Part shown: positions 8,376 through 15,987 of the stretch, one piece after another
Numbering within the stretch: the first letter of the stretch is position 1
Layout: the number at the start of each line of letters is the position of its first letter
DNA from: Bacteroidales bacterium
GTDB lineage: Bacteria > Bacteroidota > Bacteroidia > Bacteroidales > UBA3824
Reading direction: 5' to 3'
Assembly: GCA_017541145.1 (NCBI GenBank)
Contig: JAFXZT010000035.1
Coordinates: forward strand, 1 to 52,679
DNA: 52,679 nucleotides
Translations under genes and position numbers: made by a program
The notes under the pieces: generated by a model
The model's database searches: none
Told to the model about the DNA's origin: nothing
The model's input: only the letters and a program-made list of their open reading frames with translations

Positions 8376-10271
8376 ATGAAGTTAAAAAATATAATATATG
8401 CAGGTTTGGGACTTGCAACTATTTCGGGCGCAGCTTCTTGTGAAGACCGTCTTGATATTGTAAACCCGAACGAGCAGACAACTGAAACTTTCGGTAAAAA
8501 TGCCGTTGAATTAAACGAAGTTGTTTTGGCATGTTACAACAGAATTCGTATTGAAGGTACTTTTGCAAGAGTAGGTTACCTTTACGATGTAGTAGCAGGC
8601 GATGAGGTAAATTCGTATTCTGACAACGATTGGTGGAGATCTTATGATTATTTTACATCAACACCGATTTCAAGCGAACCGTGTTGGCCGTTTCGTGATT
8701 GGTATTATACAATCAACACCTGTAATCAAGTGCTTTACTATCTGAAAAATTCATCTTTGGAAGAAACAAGCGATGTTTACAAACGTGCCAAAGGTCAAGC
8801 ATTATTTATCAGAGGTTTGGCTTATTACGAACTTGCATGTTATTATCAAGATGTTCCGTTGATTACTGATTATCAAGTAAAAGAATGGAACGATTTGTTT
8901 GTAGAAACAAATACACAAAACGAAGTGTTCGACCAAGTGGAAGCCGATTTCAAAGATGCCATGACACTTCTTCCCTCAAGAGATATCGGCGGAGAATGGG
9001 CAAAGGGACGTGCTACATGCGGTGCAGCAGCCGGATATTATGCAAGAGCGTTGATGTTCCGTCACAAATTTGAAGATGCTCTTACTGTTTTGAAAGACAT
9101 CATCGCGGGCAAATACGGTACATATTCACTTTGTGCTGATTATGGTGACAATTTCAGATCTAATATTGAAAATACTGCTGAATCATTGTTTGAAGTTCAG
9201 TTTTTGGAGTACGGTGTCGGCGGTAGCGATATGGAATGGACACCTGTCAATAATACAAAATCATCATCACAAGGTCATGCCCTTGAAACTGTATTTTCAG
9301 GCGGTAAATATGGCGGCGGATGGGATGATTTGGCGGCTACTCCGTGGCTTTATCAAACATTCAAATCTCAAAAAACTACGAGCGGTACTGTAGATCCGCG
9401 TTTGTATTGGACTCTTATTACGTATGAACCGGATTACAACAACATGAGCGGTTTTGAAAACAAAGCATACACATTGCCTGTTACAAAACATGTTACAACC
9501 GGAAGTCACAAAGGAATTGCTATTGCAAAACATACTACAGCTCGTGAAAACATGTATCAAGTAATTCCGGCGTCAGGTCTTAGTTGCGGTGTTAATATTC
9601 GTTTGATGAGATATTCAGATGTATTATTGAGAGCCGCAGAATGTGAAAACGAAATCAACGGACCTACTGTAGATGCTATTGAATGGATAAATCAAGTACG
9701 CAGACGTGTAAATCTGCCGAACTTGAAACTTTCTGATTTTCCGTCTGCCGATGCCTTGTTTGAGCAAATTGCCAATGTAGAACGTCCTACAGAATTTGGT
9801 TGCGAACATGGTCGTACTCAGGATATTATCCGTTGGGGATGGTTGTATAGTGCAGATCGTTTGGCACAACTTCGCCGTCATGCAAGTACATATTGGTATC
9901 AAACCGGTGTTTATGAGCAAAAGTTGAAAGAGTACAAAGAAGAAGTAATGCTCAACGGTTTGGCAATCGACGAAGATGCCGCTGATAAATTGCTCGATGC
10001 TAACAAAGGTGCTAAAAGAGAGGAAATTAAGAGCGATTACGAAAAAACTATAGTTGGAGTATTGCCTACATCGTTGTCTGTGGCTGACGACGATCCTTTT
10101 TCTCATTGGACTCAAGGTCGTGAATATTTGCCGATTTATCACGCTTATCGTGAAACAAATCCTAAATTGAAAGGTAATTCGGCAAACAACAAAACTTCCA
10201 ACGAAGGTTTTTACATGGGTTACGAAATTCGTCCTGTAATTTTGGGAATCGGTGTAGATTATGAGGATTAG
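8376..10271 (+). CDS. SusD/RagB-family glycan-binding lipoprotein (unit 2) with C-terminal insert
   Basis: This 631-residue partner of the SusC at 5129 has a lipoprotein signal ending GAASC (Cys 22), followed by EDRLDI. Core motifs match the unit 1 SusD: GQALFIRGLAYYELACYYQD, GGEWAKGRAT, DPRLYWTL, RYSDVLLRAAECENEING and FGCEHGRTQDIIRWGW. After ADRLAQLRRHA it carries a charged, helix-prone segment of roughly 55 residues (about 508-570, with EQKLKEYKEE and ANKGAKREEIKSDYEK) that the unit 1 SusD lacks. The frame then resumes homology at REYLPIYHAY. Such an insert near the SusC-facing end could alter lid contacts or ligand range. The third gene of the unit follows after 27 bp. Confidence 0.96.
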   Translation: MKLKNIIYAGLGLATISGAASCEDRLDIVNPNEQTTETFGKNAVELNEVVLACYNRIRIEGTFARVGYLYDVVAGDEVNSYSDNDWWRSYDYFTSTPISSEPCWPFRDWYYTINTCNQVLYYLKNSSLEETSDVYKRAKGQALFIRGLAYYELACYYQDVPLITDYQVKEWNDLFVETNTQNEVFDQVEADFKDAMTLLPSRDIGGEWAKGRATCGAAAGYYARALMFRHKFEDALTVLKDIIAGKYGTYSLCADYGDNFRSNIENTAESLFEVQFLEYGVGGSDMEWTPVNNTKSSSQGHALETVFSGGKYGGGWDDLAATPWLYQTFKSQKTTSGTVDPRLYWTLITYEPDYNNMSGFENKAYTLPVTKHVTTGSHKGIAIAKHTTARENMYQVIPASGLSCGVNIRLMRYSDVLLRAAECENEINGPTVDAIEWINQVRRRVNLPNLKLSDFPSADALFEQIANVERPTEFGCEHGRTQDIIRWGWLYSADRLAQLRRHASTYWYQTGVYEQKLKEYKEEVMLNGLAIDEDAADKLLDANKGAKREEIKSDYEKTIVGVLPTSLSVADDDPFSHWTQGREYLPIYHAYRETNPKLKGNSANNKTSNEGFYMGYEIRPVILGIGVDYED

Positions 10272-10298
10272 TAAAAAACTTTTTTTAATTGCACAATT

Positions 10299-12008
10299 AT
10301 GAAATTTATCAATATATTATCAACAGCATTAATCGCTGCAACTGCATTTTCAGGTTGTTATAAAGGAGAACTTTATGACGGCGGTCCTGATTGGGTAGTT
10401 GACAGTATTGCCGCTATTGCTGAGCGAAATTCTACCGACAACGAGGAGGTAATCGAAGGTTTGAAGGAAGATGTTTACAATATCGGAACTGAAGATTTAA
10501 CAGCTCCGTTTCAGACATTCGGTAAAACATATATCATTCCGGCAAAAGGCATTTGGAAAGCACAATTCAATCTTACAGTTTGTACTGATAACAAGTATTA
10601 CAAAAATGTGTATTTCCAATTTTTGGACGAATCTTTGAGTGAAGAATATGGCGTTATCCGTTACGACAACGATCCTAACAAAAATTCTGAGTGGGGTAAT
10701 TTTGACAGAAGCCTTGTAAGTGCTAATTTTACCAATACTTCCGGTGACGACGATATTGATGTAAATGTTCAGAAATTAAACGGTAAAGTTACCCTTACAG
10801 TTGACCGTTCAAACGGAGGTTTGTATATTGAAATCAACAACGGAACATGTGTTAAAAAATACACCCAAACCAAAGCATATCCGGATGCAGACGGCTCGTC
10901 AGCTCCGTTAGCTGTAAAAGTCGGTGTGGAAGGTGCTTTTGTAAAATTCCTTGGTACAACAATCGATCCTGTTGGCGGTCGTACTTCCGCAAAAGACAAA
11001 AATCCGATTAGCCTTACATTAAAAAATGTTCCCGAAAAAGTAGTATTGAAAGAAGATCTTTCTCTAAGTGATATTACAATGGATATTACAGCTACAGTAA
11101 CTTTTGAAGAAGGTGTTACAAAAGAAGTTGTGGCTCAGGATTTGATTTTTAAAACCATTCCGGAGTTCAATTCTACGGGTGAGAAAAAACTTATTGTTTT
11201 GTACAACAAAACTTATAAAGGTGAAAATTTCGAGCCTGTTATGGCATACGCTGATTTTACTGTTATCAGTTTCAAATCAATCAAAGTAAAAGATTTTACA
11301 CTTTATATTGACAAAAATTTCTATAATGAAACCGATATCATAAAAATTCCGAAAGCAGGTTTAAATGTAGTTGGTGTTGAAAGCAACGGCAACGAACTCG
11401 CATTTACAAGTGAATTGCTTAAAGAATTTAAATGTGGTACAGTAAAAGCTCAAGCCGGAACGCATGACGTGCATTGTGAATGGGATGGTCACAAAACTAC
11501 ATTTAAGGTAACTGTTGTAGATATTTCTGAAGATGATACCAAAATTTTATTCAAAGGAAAAGGACCATTTACATCTGAGGTATTGAATACAAATCTTACA
11601 GGTGTTGTAAAATTAGGAAACAATTCTTATTCAAAATTCAGTTTTACAGCAAAATCTTTGGGAGACGGAAATGCATGGTTTAATCCGTTGTTTGAATTTA
11701 AATCAAATCCGGAAGTTGATCCTGTTATATATTACTCGACATTAAGAACCGATGCATACGGTTGGACTGCCGGTTGGGATATTTCACCTACTTGGGATTT
11801 CAATTACGATGATTTAAAAGCTCTTAATATTGGTGACGGTAAAGAATTTACAGGTTATTCGGTAATTACAAATTACGGTGGTACAGTTATTATGTATTTG
11901 TTACTTTCCAAAGACGAAAAAATATGTAAAATAACATATCATATCACCGCAGAGCCAGAATGTTATTTCTCAGTCGGTACAGAAAAAGCAGAAATTACAT
12001 TTGATTAA
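10299..12008 (+). CDS. Surface lipoprotein, third gene of PUL unit 2, with Ig-like domains
   Basis: The 569-residue protein has a lipoprotein signal ending FSGC (Cys 20). It is followed by GELYDGGPDWVVDSIAAIAE, which parallels the start of the mature unit 1 lipoprotein at 2745. Residues about 60-225 form a beta-rich domain that differs from the LamG domain of the paralogue. Residues about 235-325 and 325-410 look like Ig-like repeats (VTFEEGVTKEVV, GEKKLIVLYNKTYKG, SIKVKDFTLYIDKNF). The last 150 residues include DAYGWTAGWD and resemble the C-terminal putative carbohydrate-binding region of the paralogue. A role in surface glycan binding next to SusCD is inferred from position. No enzymatic motif is seen. 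A terminator follows. Confidence 0.78.
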   Translation: MKFINILSTALIAATAFSGCYKGELYDGGPDWVVDSIAAIAERNSTDNEEVIEGLKEDVYNIGTEDLTAPFQTFGKTYIIPAKGIWKAQFNLTVCTDNKYYKNVYFQFLDESLSEEYGVIRYDNDPNKNSEWGNFDRSLVSANFTNTSGDDDIDVNVQKLNGKVTLTVDRSNGGLYIEINNGTCVKKYTQTKAYPDADGSSAPLAVKVGVEGAFVKFLGTTIDPVGGRTSAKDKNPISLTLKNVPEKVVLKEDLSLSDITMDITATVTFEEGVTKEVVAQDLIFKTIPEFNSTGEKKLIVLYNKTYKGENFEPVMAYADFTVISFKSIKVKDFTLYIDKNFYNETDIIKIPKAGLNVVGVESNGNELAFTSELLKEFKCGTVKAQAGTHDVHCEWDGHKTTFKVTVVDISEDDTKILFKGKGPFTSEVLNTNLTGVVKLGNNSYSKFSFTAKSLGDGNAWFNPLFEFKSNPEVDPVIYYSTLRTDAYGWTAGWDISPTWDFNYDDLKALNIGDGKEFTGYSVITNYGGTVIMYLLLSKDEKICKITYHITAEPECYFSVGTEKAEITFD

Positions 12009-12062
12009 TTTTGTTTTGCGAATTAATAGTGGAAGCTAAATTATTATAAAATTTGTTTTAAT

Positions 12063-12116
12063 AAGCATCATGCAGATTGAATTTATAAAAATTTAAAAGC
12101 TGCATGATGCTTTTTT
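12063..12116 (+). terminator. Rho-independent terminator of PUL unit 2
   Basis: AAGCATCATGCAG at 12063-12075 pairs with its complement at 12100-12112, and a T-run extends to 12116. The 24-nt loop can form a short inner A/T stem. It lies 55 bp after the lipoprotein stop. Confidence 0.9.
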
Positions 12117-12130
12117 CGCAATTTTTCTCC

Positions 12131-12234
12131 GATACTTACGCCAAATCTCCCCAAAAAACAGAGATTTGGCGTAACTATCGCCGATACTTACGCCAAATCT
12201 CGAAAAAAAAGTGAGATTTGGCGTAACTATCGGC
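12131..12234. repeat. Two tandem 52-bp units, each a 14-bp-stem hairpin
   Basis: Units run 12131-12182 and 12183-12234. In each, TTACGCCAAATCTC (12136-12149 and 12188-12201) pairs perfectly with GAGATTTGGCGTAA (12161-12174 and 12213-12226). The loops differ while the stems are identical. A second pair of hairpin repeats with the same 52-bp period and similar flanks lies at 26173-26276. Confidence 0.9.
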
Positions 12235-12243
12235 GATTTTTTT

Positions 12244-12251
12244 TATATTTG
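12244..12251 (+). promoter_or_regulatory. Candidate promoter -7 element for prmC
   Basis: TATATTTG fits TAnnTTTG. A TTTG inside the preceding hairpin (12217-12220) is 23 bp upstream, a little longer than ideal. Transcription would start near 12258, ahead of the 24-codon frame and prmC. Confidence 0.5.
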
Positions 12252-12271
12252 CAGCATAATAAATTTCAGTT

Positions 12272-12346
12272 ATGGCAAAGAATATTTTTCACAGTCAACC
12301 GAAATTTTTTCCTTATTTTTTCCTAATTTTTGTTGAAGTTTTTTAA
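12272..12346 (+). CDS. Possible 24-residue Phe-rich leader peptide
   Basis: An ATG frame of 24 codons ends 17 bp before prmC, starting about 14 nt after the predicted transcription start. Seven of 24 residues are Phe (MAKNIFHSQPKFFPYFFLIF then VEVF). Composition alone could produce this in AT-rich DNA, because TTT codons dominate, so it may not be translated. It is listed because its position between promoter and prmC is that of a leader peptide. Confidence 0.25.
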   Translation: MAKNIFHSQPKFFPYFFLIFVEVF

Positions 12347-12363
12347 TTTACAATTTTTCATTT

Positions 12364-13236
12364 ATGGATAGCAAAATCACCGTTTCTCGTTTGTACAATT
12401 TTTTGAAACAAGCTTTGTCTGAACACTTTCCCGATGCTAATGAAAATCAAATTGTGTCGCGACGCATTGTAAATTTCCTTACCGGTTGCGATGTGTCTGA
12501 TATTGTTACAAATCCCGATAAAATCGTAAATCCTTGTGCGGATGTAAACGAAATTGTTGACCGTGTGAAAAAATCCGAACCGTTGGAATATATTTTCAAT
12601 TCGGCTCAATTTCTTGATTTAGAATTGTTTACCGAACATTCTGTTTTGATTCCGCGTCCCGAAACCGAAGAACTTGCATTGATGATTCTCAACGATTTAA
12701 AACAAAGAGATGTTAAACCCAAACTTTTGGATATCGGAACAGGAAGTGGTTGTATTCCGATTTATTTGAGTACAAAATTCAAAAATTGCGATTATTATGC
12801 TTGCGATATTTCAGAAAAAGCAATTGCCACCTCAAGGAAAAATGCTGAAAAATATGGTTCTGATATCAATATTTTTTACTGCGATATACTTAACTATCAA
12901 GATAATACGATTCTTAATAGTTTAGAAAATTTTGATATCATTGTGTCGAATCCGCCTTACGTTTTAGATTCAGAAAAAAAGTTGATGAAGCAAAATGTTT
13001 TGGATTATGAGCCGCATACAGCGTTGTTTGTTCGTGATAATGATCCGTTGATTTTTTATCGTAAAATTACTGAATTTGCTGCAAAAAAATTGAATAATGG
13101 CGGTAAATTGTATTTTGAAATTAACGAAAAATTCGGTAAAGAAACGTTGGATTTGTTAACAGAATTCGGGTTTAAGAATTGCAATATTTGTAAAGATCTT
13201 TTCGGTAAAGACAGGATGTCAGTGGCAGAAAAATAA
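12364..13236 (+). CDS. prmC: Peptide chain release factor N5-glutamine methyltransferase
   Basis: The 290-residue enzyme methylates the Gln of the GGQ motif in release factors RF1 and RF2, using S-adenosylmethionine in the cytoplasm. The N-terminal substrate-binding helical domain covers about 1-85. The Rossmann methyltransferase domain starts at LLDIGTGSGCIPIYL near residue 120. The diagnostic NPPY motif for Gln/Asn methylation is in IIVSNPPYVLDSE near residue 195. PLEYIFNSAQFLDLEL and ILIPRPETE-type motifs (here VLIPRPETEEL, residues about 94-104) are characteristic of PrmC/HemK. The length is normal. It is a single gene facing the convergent GH43 gene. Confidence 0.96.
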   Translation: MDSKITVSRLYNFLKQALSEHFPDANENQIVSRRIVNFLTGCDVSDIVTNPDKIVNPCADVNEIVDRVKKSEPLEYIFNSAQFLDLELFTEHSVLIPRPETEELALMILNDLKQRDVKPKLLDIGTGSGCIPIYLSTKFKNCDYYACDISEKAIATSRKNAEKYGSDINIFYCDILNYQDNTILNSLENFDIIVSNPPYVLDSEKKLMKQNVLDYEPHTALFVRDNDPLIFYRKITEFAAKKLNNGGKLYFEINEKFGKETLDLLTEFGFKNCNICKDLFGKDRMSVAEK

Positions 13237-13266
13237 AAAATCCCCTGTTGCATCACGCAACAAGGG
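13231..13266 (-). terminator. Terminator of the GH43 gene (minus strand)
   Basis: Arms 13242-13251 and 13257-13266 pair with one mismatch around a 5-nt loop (ATCAC). Read on the minus strand, the stem is followed by a T-rich run (complement of 13231-13240). It overlaps the prmC stop and sits 30 bp after the GH43 stop. Confidence 0.8.
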
Positions 13267-13295
13267 AAAGAAATGTATTTTGCTTTTTATGAGAA

Positions 13296-15548
13296 CTAAT
13301 TAATGTACTCTATAACCCATGTAGAGCCTTGGAGTGTGATATTTACGGTCATTGTACCGTCCCAATCGTATGATTTTGTATCAGAATTGTTTGTAACTTT
13401 TCCTTGAGCATCACCTGAGCCCCAAGCGTCAAGTGTAGAAGAAGTTGACATCCAAGCTTTTCCATCATAAATTTCTACCATAAAAGCGGTGTTTTCGATA
13501 CTTTTTACAGTAAATGTTAATGTTTCGCCTGCTTTTACTGTGAAATCATCTGTAAATGAATTATCAGCTTGCCACCAATCTGTTGCGGTGAACAATTCGT
13601 CTGTGTATTTTCCGTCGCTTACTTTTACGTTTGATGTTACTTTCATCTTACCTTTTTCAGCTACGAGATGTACTTTCGGGGTAGTTTTGAAAACATCGTT
13701 GCTGCAAGTCATTTTTGCAACAGTTGTCGGACCGGAATTTTCCTGTTCGTTGTCATCAATTTTTCCTACGCGTTTGCCCCAAAGTGCAGCGTTGTATCTT
13801 TTGTGAAAACCTGCAAATACAAGTGTTACATCACCTTTTTCCCAGTCAGCCTCGCGCTCTACGCAAACAATCATAGAACCGATTTCTTTGTCTGAACCTT
13901 TGAAATATCCGCTTTCTGAAGTAAGTGTCAAATATTTTTTTGCCGGATCATACGACCATGTACCGGTTATAGGACCAGACATCGTACCGTCTTCTTTCAA
14001 AAGTAAATATTTGTTTTCAGCTACGTCCATGCTACCGTAATCGTAGTCAAGGATTATCAATTCGTATTTACCTGCAATTTCGCTTGCATCTACGTTTTTG
14101 CTGTAGCTGCCTGATTCGATATTTGCATAACGTTCCGGCAATGCAATTGGCCAAAGGTCGTCCAAATCATCCGGAGTTGCGGGACACCAAATCAATTTAC
14201 GTACATGACCGAGCATTACTGCATTTGGAGCGTTGCCGCCGGCATTTTCCGGAAGTCTTGCTTGCGACATCAAGAACCAATCTTTGTTGCTCTCGTTTTG
14301 GAAAACGCAGCAGTGTGAAATTCCTACCCAACCTTTACCGTTTTTAAATTTATACGGGTGAGTTACAATCGGGTGCATTTTGTTTTTGTTGCTGCCGCCG
14401 CCGTTTGTAAAATCTGTACCTCTTGCGTCAACAAAAGGACCTTCAATGCTTTCTGAACGGAGTACGCGTGTGTTATACGGTATTCCTAGCGGATCCCAAG
14501 CCATAAACAAGTAGTAATAGCCGTCTTTGTAAATGATTTCGGGACCTTCTGAAGCTTGCCAACGGGTATCACCGTCGCGAGTTGCAATTCTTTTGCCGTA
14601 GTGTGCTTGAAGCTCTTCTGCTGTTTCAAACCACGGGTCACCAAGTTCGTTGAGCGGTTTTCCTGTAGTACCGTCCAATTCCAAAATTGCGAATCCGGAG
14701 TGCCAAGAGCCGTGTATTAAATAATGCTTGCCTTCCGGAGTTACGATATAAGTCGGGTCGATAGCATTATAATAGAAATATCCGTTCCAATCGTTTGTTG
14801 AAGAGCGTTCCCATTTGTCACGTCCTAAGTCTGTAGAAGAACATGTTACAAAACCTTTGTCTTCCCAAGCCGAAGGACCGCCTTCAGGATTTGTAGTTTC
14901 GCACATACCGATAAATGCGCGTTCTGTCCAAGAACCGTCAAATTCAGTATTTGCTTTTGCGCCGGTTTTGATATAATTGTCAATTACAATTGAGTAATAC
15001 ATACGGATTTTTTCAGCTCCGTTTACTGTAATTTTTCTTACAACAGGAGCCCAATATCCGAAATTGATATCTTCACGATTCAATTGTGAAAGATTCATTT
15101 TTTTTCTGTAGCTGTTCAGAGAGTCAAGACACCATTGCGGAGCTTCGTCCAAAGGACCGGGAATCCATGACCAATAAACCAAGTCATTTGATTTCTTACC
15201 TTGAAAATGTTTACCGCTTGTACATTCTTCGTGAGCATTACCGTAAGATGCGTCAGTTCCAAACATATAGTAAGTTCCGTTCCAACAAACTACTGACGGA
15301 TCGTGCACGTTGGCAAGATTCCATTTATTTTTTTGTGACCAAGAGGCAAAACTTCTGTAGTCGTCACTATAAACTGTGTTAGGAATTACAAAGGAAGTCG
15401 GAATTTCCGGTTCATCATTTCCTTTGTTGTTCGTGTTTCCACTATCCGGTGGCAATACAATACCTTGATTAATTTCATCGTCGTTACAACTGATGACGCT
15501 TAAACTTGATATAATAAGCAATGGCAATACTAAAGATTTTACTTTCAT
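13296..15548 (-). CDS. GH43-family arabinanase-like lipoprotein
   Basis: This 750-residue lipoprotein (signal ends SVISC, Cys 21) belongs to glycoside hydrolase family 43 and probably cleaves alpha-1,5-arabinan or a related arabinose polymer at the cell surface. The five-bladed propeller spans about residues 75-440. Catalytic residues expected in the family are visible. Asp 83 (VHDPSVVCWNGTYYMFGTD) is the base, Asp 264 (AIDPTYIV) the modulator and Glu 334 (ASEGPEIIYKDGYYYLF) the acid. His 412 (GISHCCVFQN) resembles the metal-binding His of endo-arabinanases. Residues about 480-595 match the beta-barrel domain that follows endo-arabinanase propellers. Residues 612-750 are a separate module with WWQADN that resembles the C-terminus of the lipoprotein at 2745. 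The exact substrate is inferred. Confidence 0.88.
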   Translation of the reverse strand: MKVKSLVLPLLIISSLSVISCNDDEINQGIVLPPDSGNTNNKGNDEPEIPTSFVIPNTVYSDDYRSFASWSQKNKWNLANVHDPSVVCWNGTYYMFGTDASYGNAHEECTSGKHFQGKKSNDLVYWSWIPGPLDEAPQWCLDSLNSYRKKMNLSQLNREDINFGYWAPVVRKITVNGAEKIRMYYSIVIDNYIKTGAKANTEFDGSWTERAFIGMCETTNPEGGPSAWEDKGFVTCSSTDLGRDKWERSSTNDWNGYFYYNAIDPTYIVTPEGKHYLIHGSWHSGFAILELDGTTGKPLNELGDPWFETAEELQAHYGKRIATRDGDTRWQASEGPEIIYKDGYYYLFMAWDPLGIPYNTRVLRSESIEGPFVDARGTDFTNGGGSNKNKMHPIVTHPYKFKNGKGWVGISHCCVFQNESNKDWFLMSQARLPENAGGNAPNAVMLGHVRKLIWCPATPDDLDDLWPIALPERYANIESGSYSKNVDASEIAGKYELIILDYDYGSMDVAENKYLLLKEDGTMSGPITGTWSYDPAKKYLTLTSESGYFKGSDKEIGSMIVCVEREADWEKGDVTLVFAGFHKRYNAALWGKRVGKIDDNEQENSGPTTVAKMTCSNDVFKTTPKVHLVAEKGKMKVTSNVKVSDGKYTDELFTATDWWQADNSFTDDFTVKAGETLTFTVKSIENTAFMVEIYDGKAWMSTSSTLDAWGSGDAQGKVTNNSDTKSYDWDGTMTVNITLQGSTWVIEYIN

Positions 15549-15614
15549 CTATTTACTTTATTTATTTTTAAACTTAAGTTTGATTTTGATTTTAGTTAAT
15601 TTTGCTTTAGTCTA

Positions 15615-15661
15615 GTAATTGTCTTTTATGCTTTGTAATTGTTCTTCGATTAGTAATTGTC
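15615..15661. promoter_or_regulatory. Three GTAATTGT repeats upstream of GH43
   Basis: GTAATTGTC at 15615-15623, GTAATTGTT at 15635-15643 and GTAATTGTC at 15653-15661 are spaced 20 and 18 bp apart. They lie between the predicted GH43 transcription start and its ATG. The third is part of a 15-mer shared with the susC leader at 5074-5088. Confidence 0.5.
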
Positions 15662-15674
15662 ATTTTCCACGGTG

Positions 15675-15682
15675 CAAAATTA
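15675..15682 (-). promoter_or_regulatory. Candidate -7 element of the GH43 promoter
   Basis: On the minus strand this reads TAATTTTG, a match to TAnnTTTG. There is no TTTG at 19 bp, but a TGGACAA repeat overlaps the -33 zone, as expected if an activator is needed. Confidence 0.5.
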
Positions 15683-15702
15683 TTATAATTATTCATATTA
15701 GA

Positions 15703-15773
15703 GGTGGACAAATTAAAAATATTGGTGGACAAACTGATTTTTATTTAATTTTTTTCTGTTTTCAGTTGTCCAC
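15703..15773. promoter_or_regulatory. Candidate operator: GGTGGACAAA direct repeat plus inverted copy
   Basis: GGTGGACAAA occurs at 15703-15712 and again at 15724-15733, exactly 21 bp (two helical turns) apart. An inverted copy, TTGTCCAC, lies at 15766-15773. The array sits upstream of the GH43 -7 element and between divergent glycosidase genes, so a dimeric activator site is plausible. The regulator is not encoded nearby. Confidence 0.55.
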
Positions 15774-15987
15774 TTGATTATAATAAAGTGTGTATTTAGA
15801 TGAATTTAATTTACTTTGTTTAAACTTTTATTGTTTTTACAGTAGAAACACCCGGAAGTTTTATTTAAAAATAAAAATCGGGATTTAAGTTTGTTGAAGT
15901 ATGTTCATGACGATTTTTCTAAAATTGATTTATTTTTTCTGAAAAATATTTTTTAATTTTATGCCCTAAATTTTACATAAATCAATT

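Larger units (their letters stand above)
12009..12363. other. 355-bp intergenic region before prmC
   Basis: It contains the unit 2 terminator, two tandem 52-bp hairpin repeats, a promoter-like element and a 24-codon reading frame, each listed separately. Confidence 0.8.
15549..15987. other. 439-bp divergent regulatory region between GH43 and GH3 genes
   Basis: It holds GTAATTGT repeats, a minus-strand -7 element and three GTGGACAA motifs, each listed separately. Toward the GH3 gene, at about 15816-15838, TTTAAACTTTTATTGTTTTT resembles a segment upstream of cstA (23106-23125). Confidence 0.7.

Noticed and set aside
12131..12234. CRISPR-like array
   Set aside because: Only two units, each itself a palindrome with no spacer, and no cas gene in the window.
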